Positions 36,319 to 44,965 of a stretch of 64,000 nt of DNA are shown here, in pieces (positions within the stretch are counted from its first letter, which is position 1; the number at the start of each line of letters is the position of its first letter). The notes under the pieces were generated by a model. It saw nothing but the letters and a program-made list of their open reading frames with translations. It made no database searches and was not told where the DNA came from. The position numbers were made by a program, and so were the translations under genes. This stretch comes from Desulfofustis sp. PB-SRB1 (GTDB lineage: Bacteria > Desulfobacterota > Desulfobulbia > Desulfobulbales > Desulfocapsaceae). Location of the stretch: positions 1 through 64,000 of the forward strand of contig JAEQMT010000010.1 of NCBI GenBank assembly GCA_016722945.1. Direction: 5' to 3'.

Positions 36319-36338
36319 GGTCGTTCTCCAGAACGACC
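36319..36338. terminator. Hairpin between convergent aldolase and ytoQ genes
   Basis: GGTCGTTC (36319-36326) and GAACGACC (36331-36338) form a perfect 8-bp stem with a TCCA tetraloop. It lies about 40 bp after the aldolase stop and before the ytoQ stop, so it may end transcription from either side, although the T-run is weak. Confidence 0.5.
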
Positions 36339-36433
36339 ACCGTTGTTATGCGTAAAACAATGTATCAAAGCAGCGGATGAATCTCCTTCACGGAGCGCGT
36401 TAATCAATTAGAATCCGCCCGCAATGATGATGT

Positions 36434-36886
36434 TCAATACTGTACCCCATCACGCAGCAGATAGGCGAGAATCTCGATCACCTGCTCAGTGGTTGTCGCC
36501 CAGGCCATGGCGGCGGCGTCCACTTCCTTGAGCGGATGGATGATATTTTCACCGTGCAGGGTGATATAAGGGGTACCCAGGGCGGCGCAGTAACCGGCGT
36601 CGAAGGCGGCGTTCCACTGCTTGTATGTGTCGCCGAAACGGATGACCACCAGGTCGCTCATCTCGATCAGGGTTTTGGTCCTGATCGCATTGAGTTTTGC
36701 CGAAACGTGGTCGCGCCAGAAGGGGATACCGCTCTGGTGCAGATGATCGCCCGCTGCGTCGCTTGCTTCATGATCGGTGACTGGACTGGTGAAAGTGACG
36801 TCGAGGTTGCGGCGGCGGCAGCCACTGGTAATCTCATCGCGCCACCCGGTATGAATTTCTCCTGAGAGGTAGACGGTTAAGCCCAT
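36434..36886 (-). CDS. YtoQ-family protein
   Basis: The 150-residue protein matches the YtoQ family: MGLTVYLSGEIHTGWRDEI, TSPVTDHEASDAAG, VIRFGDTYKQWNAAFDAGYCAALG and ITLHGENIIHPLKEVDAAA. It looks like a nucleoside 2-deoxyribosyltransferase-like fold, but no reaction is proven. The start is at the ATG preceded by AAAAGGAGTACC; the longer frame runs into an adjacent repeat element and is not real. Confidence 0.83.
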   Translation of the reverse strand: MGLTVYLSGEIHTGWRDEITSGCRRRNLDVTFTSPVTDHEASDAAGDHLHQSGIPFWRDHVSAKLNAIRTKTLIEMSDLVVIRFGDTYKQWNAAFDAGYCAALGTPYITLHGENIIHPLKEVDAAAMAWATTTEQVIEILAYLLRDGVQY

Positions 36887-36938
36887 TGATGGTACTCCTT
36901 TTAAAAAAGTAGATTGGCAAAAATCTATTTCTGAAGAA

Positions 36939-37097
36939 AATGCTCTCGTAAAAAGTCGAATTTGCTTGCTAACCTCATTCCCGCCCTCGATAACAACACT
37001 CAAGGGCTTGCTGCAGCGGAAATCCAGTGATTTCAAATGATTATGGATTTCGATTCAACTCCACAATGACCGTAATTGGTATTTTTACGACGCCATC
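36939..37097. repeat. GATG/CATC element type A, copy 3 (long form, reversed)
   Basis: The 159-bp element lies opposite to copy 2 and matches it in the long central loop. The left end is AATGCTCTCGTAAAAA (first G changed to A) and the right end read inward is GATGGCGTCGTAAAAA. The flanking hexamers GAAGAA and AAAGAA differ at one base. It sits between the ytoQ promoter and the AarF-like gene. Confidence 0.8.
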
Positions 37098-37187
37098 AAA
37101 GAAAGGCGGAGACCTCATACCATGCCGGGGACAAAATAAAAAGAGATGAGCTCGCAATGCCTTCGCTTATTTCTACCATGACATAGG

Positions 37188-38852
37188 ATGCTTAATTTCA
37201 CCGACCCGCATGCCCTCTTAGAGCGGCTGCACGATGACGGCGACGCTTCCGTTGCTGAGCAGATCGACACCTTTGCCCGGACGCTGGGTGAGGAGCAGTT
37301 TCGCCGCTTTGCCGCATCGCAGCTGGTGAAGCTGGCCCGCCCGGAACAGGCGGTTCCGGCAGGCTTGACTCATTTTGCCCCGCTTATCTACGATGGTATC
37401 GAGTTTTTTCTGGCCCGGATCAACTCCAGGCGACTCACATCGGCCATTGTTGCCCAGGTGCGGTTGGATCCCGCGGCCGGGGCGGGGGAGCGGCTGCTTG
37501 TGCTTGCTTACGAGTTTCCTACCCTGCATAAACTTGCCCAGATTATCGCTCGTCATCCCGGCCTCGACCCGGCCGTCAAAACCTGGTTAATTCCCCTTGA
37601 ATCCGGGGTGGCTCGCTCCGATCCGGAACCGATAAAGGCAAAAATCAAAAAGCTGGCTGATCAATCAGGCTATGATTGTACCTTTAGTGAAGAGATCATG
37701 GACATTGCCGAGGCCAGCGTTGCGCAGGTGGTTCCGGTAGTCTTGTCAAAACGGAATTGCTCAGAGCGGTTCATCGGGGTGGCAAAAACGCTCAAACCAG
37801 GCGTTGCCGAACAGTTGCACGAAGAGTTGGCGATTATGGCCGAGGCGGCAGCTCATTTCAGCAGCAGGCGCGCCCTATACGGTCTTCGCAGCCTGGAACT
37901 GGGCTCGCTGTTTGCTGAGGTTCGCGTTGATCTCATCCGGGAGGTTGATCTTCGTGCCGAACAGCGGAACCTCGATGCTGCCGTCCGCCTCTATGAGAAG
38001 GTATCAGGGGTCGAGGTGCCGCGCCGCTATGGTCTCTGCAATGAGTCGGTAACCACGATGAGCTTTGTTGCAGGGGTAAAGCTTCCCGATCTGAAACTGC
38101 CGGACAGCGCCCGGCAGATGGTTGCCCGGCAGGTGTTTGCGGGTATTATCTGCACGCCTCTGTTTGCCCGTGAGGATATCGCCCTGTTTCATGGCGACCC
38201 CCATGCCGGCAATATTGTCGCCCGCTATGATGAGGCCGCGGGCCAAACCTGCATCGGCCTGCTGGACTGGACATTGGCCGGCCGGCTCGACCGGCGCACT
38301 CGCCTTCATCTCATGGATCTGCTGTGCGGGGTGGCGGCCCGCGACGGTGGGAGAATCGGCCGGGTGGTGGGGGAACTGGCAAGAGAGTCGATTTCGACCG
38401 CGAAGATAAGGGGCCATCTTCAGAACCTGCTGCATGACGAATCATTTGGTTCGATGGGGCCGCTTACCCGTGGATTTCATATTCTGGAGCAGCTTTCCAT
38501 GGAGGGTGTGGTTTTTACCAGTGAGTTGATTTTGTTTCGCAAGAGTTTTTTTACCCTGGAGGGGGTATTGGCCGACCTCTCTCCCGGTTTCGACATGGAT
38601 GCGGCCATGGCAAGCTATCTGGGCGAGTTGCTGGTCCGGGAGGCGGGATACCGCATGACCACCGCCCTGATGCCCGGTTTTGATGTGGCTTCTCTGTATC
38701 CCTCCATGCTGTCCAATCGTGATCTGGCAGGTCTCTCCTGGGTGCAGCTTGTCGAGCATTGGCAGCGCACCGCGCAGGTCTCGTGGTCCTTGGTTGATGT
38801 GTATCACCGTGCCGTTGCCGCTTTTTTTGGAATGAGCGATGTCGGCAGGTGA
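37188..38852 (+). CDS. ABC1/AarF/UbiB-family protein kinase-like
   Basis: The 554-residue protein of the UbiB/AarF family has the kinase-like catalytic loop FHGDPHAGNIV (~328) and metal-binding LLDWTLAGRLDRR, plus VDLIREVDLRAEQRNLDA. The N-terminal ~180 residues are unlike standard UbiB and form a helical extension. UbiB proteins act as atypical ATPases in quinone biosynthesis or lipid handling. There is no typical C-terminal membrane helix pair, so localisation is uncertain. The start at ATG 37188 has only a weak ribosome site. Confidence 0.75.
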   Translation: MLNFTDPHALLERLHDDGDASVAEQIDTFARTLGEEQFRRFAASQLVKLARPEQAVPAGLTHFAPLIYDGIEFFLARINSRRLTSAIVAQVRLDPAAGAGERLLVLAYEFPTLHKLAQIIARHPGLDPAVKTWLIPLESGVARSDPEPIKAKIKKLADQSGYDCTFSEEIMDIAEASVAQVVPVVLSKRNCSERFIGVAKTLKPGVAEQLHEELAIMAEAAAHFSSRRALYGLRSLELGSLFAEVRVDLIREVDLRAEQRNLDAAVRLYEKVSGVEVPRRYGLCNESVTTMSFVAGVKLPDLKLPDSARQMVARQVFAGIICTPLFAREDIALFHGDPHAGNIVARYDEAAGQTCIGLLDWTLAGRLDRRTRLHLMDLLCGVAARDGGRIGRVVGELARESISTAKIRGHLQNLLHDESFGSMGPLTRGFHILEQLSMEGVVFTSELILFRKSFFTLEGVLADLSPGFDMDAAMASYLGELLVREAGYRMTTALMPGFDVASLYPSMLSNRDLAGLSWVQLVEHWQRTAQVSWSLVDVYHRAVAAFFGMSDVGR

Positions 38853-38969
38853 TCGCCCGGAGACAAGAAGATGATTACCTTTTGGATATATTAGGGTATC
38901 CTTCGGGAGAATAATTGTCTGATACAATCCTAAACAGTTACATTTGAAAATAAGGCACATGGCATATAT

Positions 38970-39101
38970 GATGAACTCGTAAAAACCTCAAAATTGCTTG
39001 CTGCCGTCATTCCCGCGAAAGCGGGAATCCAGTTATTTCATTAATTATGTATGTCGGGTCAATTCCGGTATGACGGGAATATGGGTTTTTACGACGCCAT
39101 C
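38970..39101. repeat. GATG/CATC element type A (reversed), first unit of the A-B-A array
   Basis: The 132-bp element has left end GATGAACTCGTAAAAA, right end (inward) GATGGCGTCGTAAAAA, and the interior hairpin ATTCCCGC-GAAA-GCGGGAAT. The left flank hexamer is ATATAT and the right is ATAAAT. It is the first of three contiguous elements. Confidence 0.86.
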
Positions 39102-39107
39102 ATAAAT

Positions 39108-39228
39108 GATGCACTCGTAAAAACCCTAAATCCTAACTTTGATGGGCAACATATAGAGTGTTTGATTCTCAAGTATATACAACAAGTAGTGTAAATGTAG
39201 TTTGTCGAGGACTTTTTACGAGAGCATC
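39108..39228. repeat. GATG/CATC element type B, middle unit of the A-B-A array
   Basis: The 121-bp element has the same ends (GATGCACTCGTAAAAA and GATGCTCTCGTAAAAA inward) but an unrelated interior (CCTAAATCCTAACTTTGATG ... AGTGTTTGATTCTCAAG). It is flanked on both sides by ATAAAT (39102-39107 and 39229-39234). Its only other copy is at 54771, inverted. Confidence 0.86.
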
Positions 39229-39234
39229 ATAAAT

Positions 39235-39367
39235 GATGAACTCGTAAAAACCTCAAAATTGCTCGCTACCGTCATTCCCGCGAAAGCGGGAATCCAGTGA
39301 TTTCAATTAATTATGAATGTCAGGTCAGCTCCGTTATGACTGGAATATGGGTTTTTACGAAAGCATC
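39235..39367. repeat. GATG/CATC element type A (reversed), third unit of the A-B-A array
   Basis: The 133-bp element is nearly identical to the first unit, with ends GATGAACTCGTAAAAA and GATGCTTTCGTAAAAA. ATAAAT follows at 39368-39373. The array fills the whole gap between the AarF-like gene and sdhA and ends 20 bp before the sdhA ribosome site. Confidence 0.86.
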
Positions 39368-39399
39368 ATAAATAATAGTTAGAAAAACAGGAGGAATGT

Positions 39400-41136
39400 G
39401 TGATTCATAACTTTGATACAGTAATTGTCGGCTCCGGCGGCGCTGGGCTCTATGCCGCGCTGGAGGCCAGCGCCCGCAGCAAAACGGCGGTGCTTTCCAA
39501 GCTCTATCCGATCCGCAGTCATACCGGCGCCGCCCAGGGCGGCATCAGCGCCGCACTGGGCAACGTGGAAGAGGACAGCGCCCAGTGGCATGCCTTTGAT
39601 ACGGTAAAGGGCGGCGACTATCTGGTTGACCAGCAGGCCGCCATGATCCTCACCGAAGAGGCAATTCAGGCGGTGTATGATCTGGAAAACAGAGGCTTGC
39701 CTTTCAACCGTACGCCCGAAGGGCGTATCGATCAGCGTCGTTTCGGCGGCCATACCAGAAATTTTGGTGAGGGCCCGGTGCGCCGGGCGTGCTACGCCGC
39801 CGATCGTACCGGCCATATGATTCTGCAGACGCTGTATCAGCAGTGCATAAAAAATGAGGTCTCCTTCTTTGATGAGTTTCAGGTGGTGGATGTCATCATC
39901 GAGGATGGCAGCTGCCGCGGGGTGGTGGTGGTTGAGCTTGCCACCGGCGAGATGCATATCTTCGCGGCCAAGGCGGTGCTGTTTGCCACCGGTGGATTCG
40001 GCCGCATTTTCAAGATTACCTCAAATGCCTACGCCAATACCGGTGACGGTCCGGCGGTGTGTGCCCGCCGCGGTATCCCGCTGGAGGATATGGAGTTTTA
40101 TCAGTTTCATCCCACCGGCATCATGGGCTTGGGGATTTTAATCTCCGAGGCGGTGCGCGGCGAGGGCGGTATTCTGCGCAACCGTGACGGCGAGCGGTTC
40201 ATGGAGCGTTACTCGCCGACCCTGCTCGATCTGGCGCCACGCGATATCGTCGCCCGCTCGATCCTCACCGAGGTAAGAGCCGGCCAGGGCATTCGCGGAG
40301 ACCGCAGGATTGATGACTATGTCCATCTCGATGCCACCCATCTCGGCAAAGAGGTTCTTGACGCAAAGCTTCCCGATATCAGCGGCTTCTGCCGAACCTA
40401 TCTGGGCATCGACCCGATTGATGCGCCCATTCCGGTGTTGCCCACCGCTCACTACGCCATGGGCGGCATCCCCACCGATGTGCACGGCCGCGTAGTGATC
40501 GATCGGGAGGGCACCATTATCGATGGTCTCTACGCCGCCGGTGAATGCGCCTGCGTCTCGGTACACGGTGCCAACCGGCTGGGCACCAATAGTCTGCTCG
40601 ATCTGATTGTCTTTGGTCGCCGGGCCGGCCAGCATATCGCCGAATATGTCAAGGATGCGCCGGCGCCGCGGCCGGTCGCGGATGCTGATGAGTTTGCCAG
40701 AGCGTGGATCGACAGGTTGTTGGACGGCGCCGATGGGCCGCATGGCGGCGCCATTACCGATGAAATGCAGGTAACCATGATGGAGAAGGTGGGCATCTAT
40801 CGCAACAAGGCCGATATGAGCGTTGCCGTTGACCAAATCCAGGAGCTTCGCAGTCGGTACCAGACGGTGCGTGTTCAGGATACCGGCAGTAGATTCAATA
40901 CTGATCTGCTGGAGTTGATCGAACTGGGCAACTTGCTCGATCTGTCCCTGGTCACTGCCGTTTCCGCTCTGCACCGGGAGGAAAGCAGAGGCGCCCACAG
41001 CCGGGAAGACTTTCCCGAGCGCGACGATGATACCTGGTTGAAACACACCCTGGCCTATCTTGAAGGCGACGAAGTTCGTCTTGACTATAAAGCGGTGGAT
41101 ACCTCTATCTGGGAACCCAAACCACGCACGTATTAG
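39400..41136 (+). CDS. sdhA: Succinate dehydrogenase/fumarate reductase flavoprotein subunit
   Basis: The 578-residue FAD subunit has the N-terminal dinucleotide motif [15 protein letters not shown], the FAD-attachment histidine context [20 protein letters not shown], the substrate loop FHPTGI, the active-site Arg region ERFMERYSP and [14 protein letters not shown]. It oxidises succinate (or reduces fumarate). GTG 39400 follows AGGAGGAAT. It is followed by sdhB 14 bp on. No membrane-anchor gene (sdhC/sdhD) lies upstream: the element array is there instead. Confidence 0.93.
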   Translation: MIHNFDTVIVGSGGAGLYAALEASARSKTAVLSKLYPIRSHTGAAQGGISAALGNVEEDSAQWHAFDTVKGGDYLVDQQAAMILTEEAIQAVYDLENRGLPFNRTPEGRIDQRRFGGHTRNFGEGPVRRACYAADRTGHMILQTLYQQCIKNEVSFFDEFQVVDVIIEDGSCRGVVVVELATGEMHIFAAKAVLFATGGFGRIFKITSNAYANTGDGPAVCARRGIPLEDMEFYQFHPTGIMGLGILISEAVRGEGGILRNRDGERFMERYSPTLLDLAPRDIVARSILTEVRAGQGIRGDRRIDDYVHLDATHLGKEVLDAKLPDISGFCRTYLGIDPIDAPIPVLPTAHYAMGGIPTDVHGRVVIDREGTIIDGLYAAGECACVSVHGANRLGTNSLLDLIVFGRRAGQHIAEYVKDAPAPRPVADADEFARAWIDRLLDGADGPHGGAITDEMQVTMMEKVGIYRNKADMSVAVDQIQELRSRYQTVRVQDTGSRFNTDLLELIELGNLLDLSLVTAVSALHREESRGAHSREDFPERDDDTWLKHTLAYLEGDEVRLDYKAVDTSIWEPKPRTY

Positions 41137-41150
41137 CGAAGGAAATAGAT

Positions 41151-41873
41151 ATGAACATTACTTTGAACATCCAGCGTTATAATCCCGACACCGATGAGGA
41201 GTCCTATTTTCAGCAGTATCAGGTCGATGTCAAACCCACCGACCGGTTGCTGGACGCGCTCATGCAGGTCAAACGGTTTCAGGACGGCAGCCTTGGCTTT
41301 CGCAAGAGTTGCGCGCACGGGGTGTGCGGTTCCGACGGTATGCGCATCAACGGCGTTGATGGGCTGGCCTGTAAGACCTTGATCAAGGATATCGCTGCTC
41401 ATGATGGCGACACGGTGACGGTGGAGCCGCTGCGCCACCTGCCGGTGCAGCGTGATCTGATTGTCGATCAGCAGGAGTTTTTCGAAAAATACCGCGCCAT
41501 CAAACCATATCTCATTAATGATGAGCCGGTTGCGGGAAAAGAGCGGCTCCAGTCGCCGAGGGAGCGCATGGCCTTTGATGACGCCACGAGTTGTATTCTT
41601 TGCGCATCCTGTTATTCGGCCTGCCCCATTCCGGTCGAGCAGCCGGACTTTCTCGGCCCCGCGGCGCTTGCCCAGGCCTTCAGATTTCTTGCCGATTCAC
41701 GTGATCGGGCCACAGAGCAGCGGCTGGCCATCGTGGACACTGAAGAGGGTGCCTGGGGATGCCAGAATCACTTCCAGTGCACCAGGGTATGCCCACGCTC
41801 GATCCTCATTACCAAGCGTATCAATGAGACCAAGCGGATGATCAAACAGAGTAAAGAGAAGGAGTCGTCCTGA
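41151..41873 (+). CDS. sdhB: Succinate dehydrogenase/fumarate reductase iron-sulfur subunit
   Basis: The 240-residue subunit has the three cluster motifs: [2Fe-2S] SCAHGVCGSDGM with a later CKT, [4Fe-4S] CILCASCYSACP and [3Fe-4S] CQNHFQCTRVCPRS. It carries electrons from the flavoprotein to the quinone site of the anchor. AAGGAAATAG precedes the ATG. No membrane-anchor gene follows; the next gene is on the other strand. Confidence 0.94.
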   Translation: MNITLNIQRYNPDTDEESYFQQYQVDVKPTDRLLDALMQVKRFQDGSLGFRKSCAHGVCGSDGMRINGVDGLACKTLIKDIAAHDGDTVTVEPLRHLPVQRDLIVDQQEFFEKYRAIKPYLINDEPVAGKERLQSPRERMAFDDATSCILCASCYSACPIPVEQPDFLGPAALAQAFRFLADSRDRATEQRLAIVDTEEGAWGCQNHFQCTRVCPRSILITKRINETKRMIKQSKEKESS

Positions 41874-41976
41874 TGCCTAGAGGGGAGAGTACCGTGGGAC
41901 TGGCCTCCCTGTTTCAGCGGTCTATGTATCCGGTGGCGCTGCCGATTTTAGCTTGCAGCTGCGAGATGCTCTCCAC

Positions 41977-42498
41977 CTAATGCGGAGTATCAAAGGGATC
42001 CAGCAGCATCTCGCCACCGCTGTTATCGTCTGGTTTTACCGCTGGATTGGTATTGATGATGCGGGCGCATGAGTTGAACCGTAGAACTGCGTCCTGATTG
42101 TCCGGATCACAGGTCTTAAGGGCCTCTTCGTAGGCATCCATCGCCTTGGTGAACCAGGCATGGGCCACCGCGCCTGAGTTTGGTCCGCCTTGCCGGAGGT
42201 GAAATTTCGCCCGTCTTTCGTAAATGAGGCCGGTGAAATAGGCTTTGCAGTGGCTTGTGTCCAACTGGGCGATGACTTTTTTGGCCTCGTTGAAGGCCGG
42301 TTCGAGCCCGCTTTCGCCGAACTTGTCGGTAAGTGCCAGCAGCAGTATGTTGAGTGCTTCCTGATGACCGGGGGTGGCGGCCAGGACATCGAGGCAAATC
42401 GACTCGGCCTCGAAAGGTTCGTTGAGCAGGCGGTACTGCCGGGCTCTCTCCAGTGAGGCCTGCACTGCTTCCTGGTTGAGTTTCTTGAGCTCGATCAT
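41977..42498 (-). CDS. TPR-like helical protein of unknown function
   Basis: The ~173-residue soluble, helix-rich protein has TPR-like spacing of Ala, Tyr and Leu (ESICLDVLAATPGHQEALNILL, KAYFTGLIYERRAKFHLRQG, AWFTKAMDAYEEALKTCDP). Such repeats mediate protein contacts. The start is at ATG 42498 with an AGGATAG site. It is divergent from the ParA-type ATPase. Function unknown. Confidence 0.65.
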   Translation of the reverse strand: MIELKKLNQEAVQASLERARQYRLLNEPFEAESICLDVLAATPGHQEALNILLLALTDKFGESGLEPAFNEAKKVIAQLDTSHCKAYFTGLIYERRAKFHLRQGGPNSGAVAHAWFTKAMDAYEEALKTCDPDNQDAVLRFNSCARIINTNPAVKPDDNSGGEMLLDPFDTPH

Positions 42499-42678
42499 AG
42501 CTATCCTCATATGTCTGGATGAATTTTCAGCGTTTTCTATTTATAAGTACTTGTATGGTCATGGCAAGCGCCCACCTTTTCCCTGAGTTGATGAGTGATG
42601 CTTGTTGCAAATGGTTGCATGAAGCGACCGTACATTCATGGATTTATTACTTACCACACCACCTTTAACGAGAGAAAG

Positions 42679-43503
42679 ATGATGATACGGCGGGTTATCT
42701 TTAACAAAAAAGGCGGCGTCGGAAAAACAAGTATTTCATGTAACCTGGCGGCTATCAGCGCAGCGGTCGGCAAAAAGACGCTGCTCATCGACATCGATCC
42801 GCAGGCAAACGCCTCAACCTATCTTCTCAGCGATGAGTATCCGGGAATTAAGGAGAAGGGATTGACGATTCTTGATTTTTTCAAGTCGTCGCTGGACGGC
42901 GGCAATATTTTTGCTCTCAACCCATTTTTCTATCATTCATCACGCCCGACGCCCGATTCCTTTGTCCATCAAACGCGGTTTGCCAACCTCTCTATCATCG
43001 CCTCTCATGAGCACCTTGCCGACATCGAAACCCAACTTGCCTCCAGGCATAAAATATATAAGCTCAAAGAGTTGATCGATGGCCTGGGTTCATTTGATGC
43101 GGTATATATCGATACCCCGCCGGCCATTAACTTTTTCAGTCAATCCGCCCTGATCGCCGCCTCCCGCTGTCTGATCCCTTTTGACTGTGATGCCTTTTCA
43201 AAAGATGCAATATTTGAGGTGGGCAGGCACATCGTGGACATCCAGCGTGATCACAACCCGTCGCTGCGGGTAGAGGGAATTATTGTCAATCACTTCATGG
43301 CACAGGCGAGACATCCGCGCAAGATAGTGGACCAGTTAACGGCCGATGGTCTGCCGATTCTGCAAGCAAAGCTGTCATCCTCGGTGAAGATGAGAGAGTC
43401 CCACCATGAGTCAACCCCCATGATATTTCTCAGCCCGGAACACAAGCTCACCAGTGAGTATCAGACGCTGTATGATGAGCTGGAGAGAGGCAGTTCTCTG
43501 TAA
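42679..43503 (+). CDS. ParA/Soj-family ATPase
   Basis: The ~274-residue P-loop ATPase has the deviant Walker A NKKGGVGKTSISCNLA, the switch region LLIDIDPQANASTYL and Walker B YIDTPPAINFF. Family members partition chromosomes or plasmids, or place cell-pole cargo. No ParB or centromere-like repeats are visible nearby, so it is more likely a cargo-positioning ParA than a replicon partition gene. The first ATG of an ATGATG pair is taken, after GAGAGAAAG. Confidence 0.83.
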   Translation: MMIRRVIFNKKGGVGKTSISCNLAAISAAVGKKTLLIDIDPQANASTYLLSDEYPGIKEKGLTILDFFKSSLDGGNIFALNPFFYHSSRPTPDSFVHQTRFANLSIIASHEHLADIETQLASRHKIYKLKELIDGLGSFDAVYIDTPPAINFFSQSALIAASRCLIPFDCDAFSKDAIFEVGRHIVDIQRDHNPSLRVEGIIVNHFMAQARHPRKIVDQLTADGLPILQAKLSSSVKMRESHHESTPMIFLSPEHKLTSEYQTLYDELERGSSL

Positions 43504-43623
43504 GATTCCCTCATTAATTACCGCGGGTCGGGATACTATCCCCTCGCAACGGCTGTGCTCGATGCCGCATCAACACCAGGGTATTATCGTGTGCGCCGCT
43601 CATATCCTGGTTGCCCGGTATCC

Positions 43624-44946
43624 TCAGATGGGCGGATCGGGCGGTAAAGGGAGTTCTGGGTTCTCCCAGCCCTGTGCCGCCACCCAGTTTCGATAAACAC
43701 CGTCCGGGTCGTGTTGCCGGGTCTGATGTTCGATATTGAACCGGCGCTCTGGCCTGCTGTCGGCGCCGACGCCGGCGGCGTAGGCCCAATTACCCCAGTT
43801 TGAGGAAACATCGTAATCCAGCAGGCAGTATTCGAACCACTGCGCCCCCCACCACCAGGGCACTCCCAGATCATAAATGAGTGCGCTTGCCGCGCAGAGC
43901 CGTGCCCGGTTGCTGATCTCGCCGGTGGCGAACAGCTCGCACATGATCGCATTGATCAGCGGCTGGGTGGTGGTGCCGCCGGCCCAGTCCAAAAAGCGCT
44001 GCCAGTAGCGGGTAAGGGTCTGATGATCCATGGGATACATCTCTATAGTGGTGGCCAGTCGGGGCAGCTTCCATCTTGCCGTATCTCGCAGGCCGGGGCT
44101 GCGCAGCTCCTTCATGCCGCGCGGGAAAAAGAGCAGATCGCCGATTTTACGGTGCAGATAGTGAAAATAATCGCGCCAGAGCAGCTCGAAAAGCAGCCAG
44201 TAGGTGGATTCGTTGGCCGCCACCTCGGCTTCGAATCGACGAATTGCCGCCACCACCTCGGCCCCGCTGATGGCGCCGACAGCCAGCCATTTTGACAGCC
44301 TGCTCGCGTAATCGCCACCACCGAGGCCGTTTCTCGTCTGCTTGTAGGTGAGAATCCGGTGTGACTGCCACAGGTAATAATCCAGCCGTTCTCGTCCACG
44401 GGAGTGCGCTCGCGGAAAATTGAATTGCTCGCGGGTAAAGCGGTATTGTTCATACCCCCTCTTTTCAACCCGTTTTCTAAAGCCGCTGAAGGTGGCGGGG
44501 ATCTTGTCGATGGACATGGGCAACTCATCTTCGGCCAGCATAGTGGTGGCGGGCAGCAGGCGCAACTCCGCATGGGACGGCAGCGTTTCGGCAAGATGAT
44601 CAAGAAACGATGTCTCCTCACTGCCCGGAGACGTGTGTACCCAGATGTGGCAAGGGGAGTCCATATTTTCGCGCACCACATCGCGGGTGGACAGGTCGCT
44701 GGTTAAGAGAGTCAATCCCTCCTGTTTATACTGTTCACCCAGCTCGTCAATACAACTCCGATAAAAGCGGCGCCGGTGCGGCGACATGCGGGCGATGCCG
44801 AGAAAGCTATCGTCAAGCTCACGCGGGTTTCCCGTTGACTCGCGGGTTATCAGCCCAACCGGGAGAACATCACGGCCATACTGCGCCCGCAGGTACGAAA
44901 GCGCCGTGCGTAAATCAAACTGCTTGAAATGAAATAGAATAATCAT
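43624..44946 (-). CDS. Cryptochrome DASH / photolyase-like flavoprotein
   Basis: The 440-residue protein has an N-terminal alpha/beta photolyase domain (residues ~1-130) and a C-terminal FAD domain with DRKxx-less DASH features: LSKWLAVGAIS, YWLLFELLWRDYFHYL, GTTTQPLINAIMCELFATGEISNR, WWWGAQWFEYCLLDYDVSSNWGNWAYAAGVG. Cry-DASH enzymes repair cyclobutane dimers in single-stranded or looped DNA and may signal light. The ATG lies at the edge of the RAYT element, where a 14-bp tandem duplication begins inside the start codon. It is divergent from a second photolyase gene. Confidence 0.88.
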   Translation of the reverse strand: MIILFHFKQFDLRTALSYLRAQYGRDVLPVGLITRESTGNPRELDDSFLGIARMSPHRRRFYRSCIDELGEQYKQEGLTLLTSDLSTRDVVRENMDSPCHIWVHTSPGSEETSFLDHLAETLPSHAELRLLPATTMLAEDELPMSIDKIPATFSGFRKRVEKRGYEQYRFTREQFNFPRAHSRGRERLDYYLWQSHRILTYKQTRNGLGGGDYASRLSKWLAVGAISGAEVVAAIRRFEAEVAANESTYWLLFELLWRDYFHYLHRKIGDLLFFPRGMKELRSPGLRDTARWKLPRLATTIEMYPMDHQTLTRYWQRFLDWAGGTTTQPLINAIMCELFATGEISNRARLCAASALIYDLGVPWWWGAQWFEYCLLDYDVSSNWGNWAYAAGVGADSRPERRFNIEHQTRQHDPDGVYRNWVAAQGWENPELPLPPDPPI

Positions 44947-44965
44947 CCAAAGGGGTCAATCCAAA

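Noticed and set aside
38964-39373. The repeat array considered as a CRISPR.
   Set aside because: Units are 121-133 bp with inverted ends and repeated 6-bp joints, there is no constant short repeat with unique spacers, and no cas genes are present.
42679-43503. ParA gene taken as sign of a plasmid or integrated replicon.
   Set aside because: No ParB, iterons or replication gene is nearby and the neighbours are ordinary chromosomal genes.
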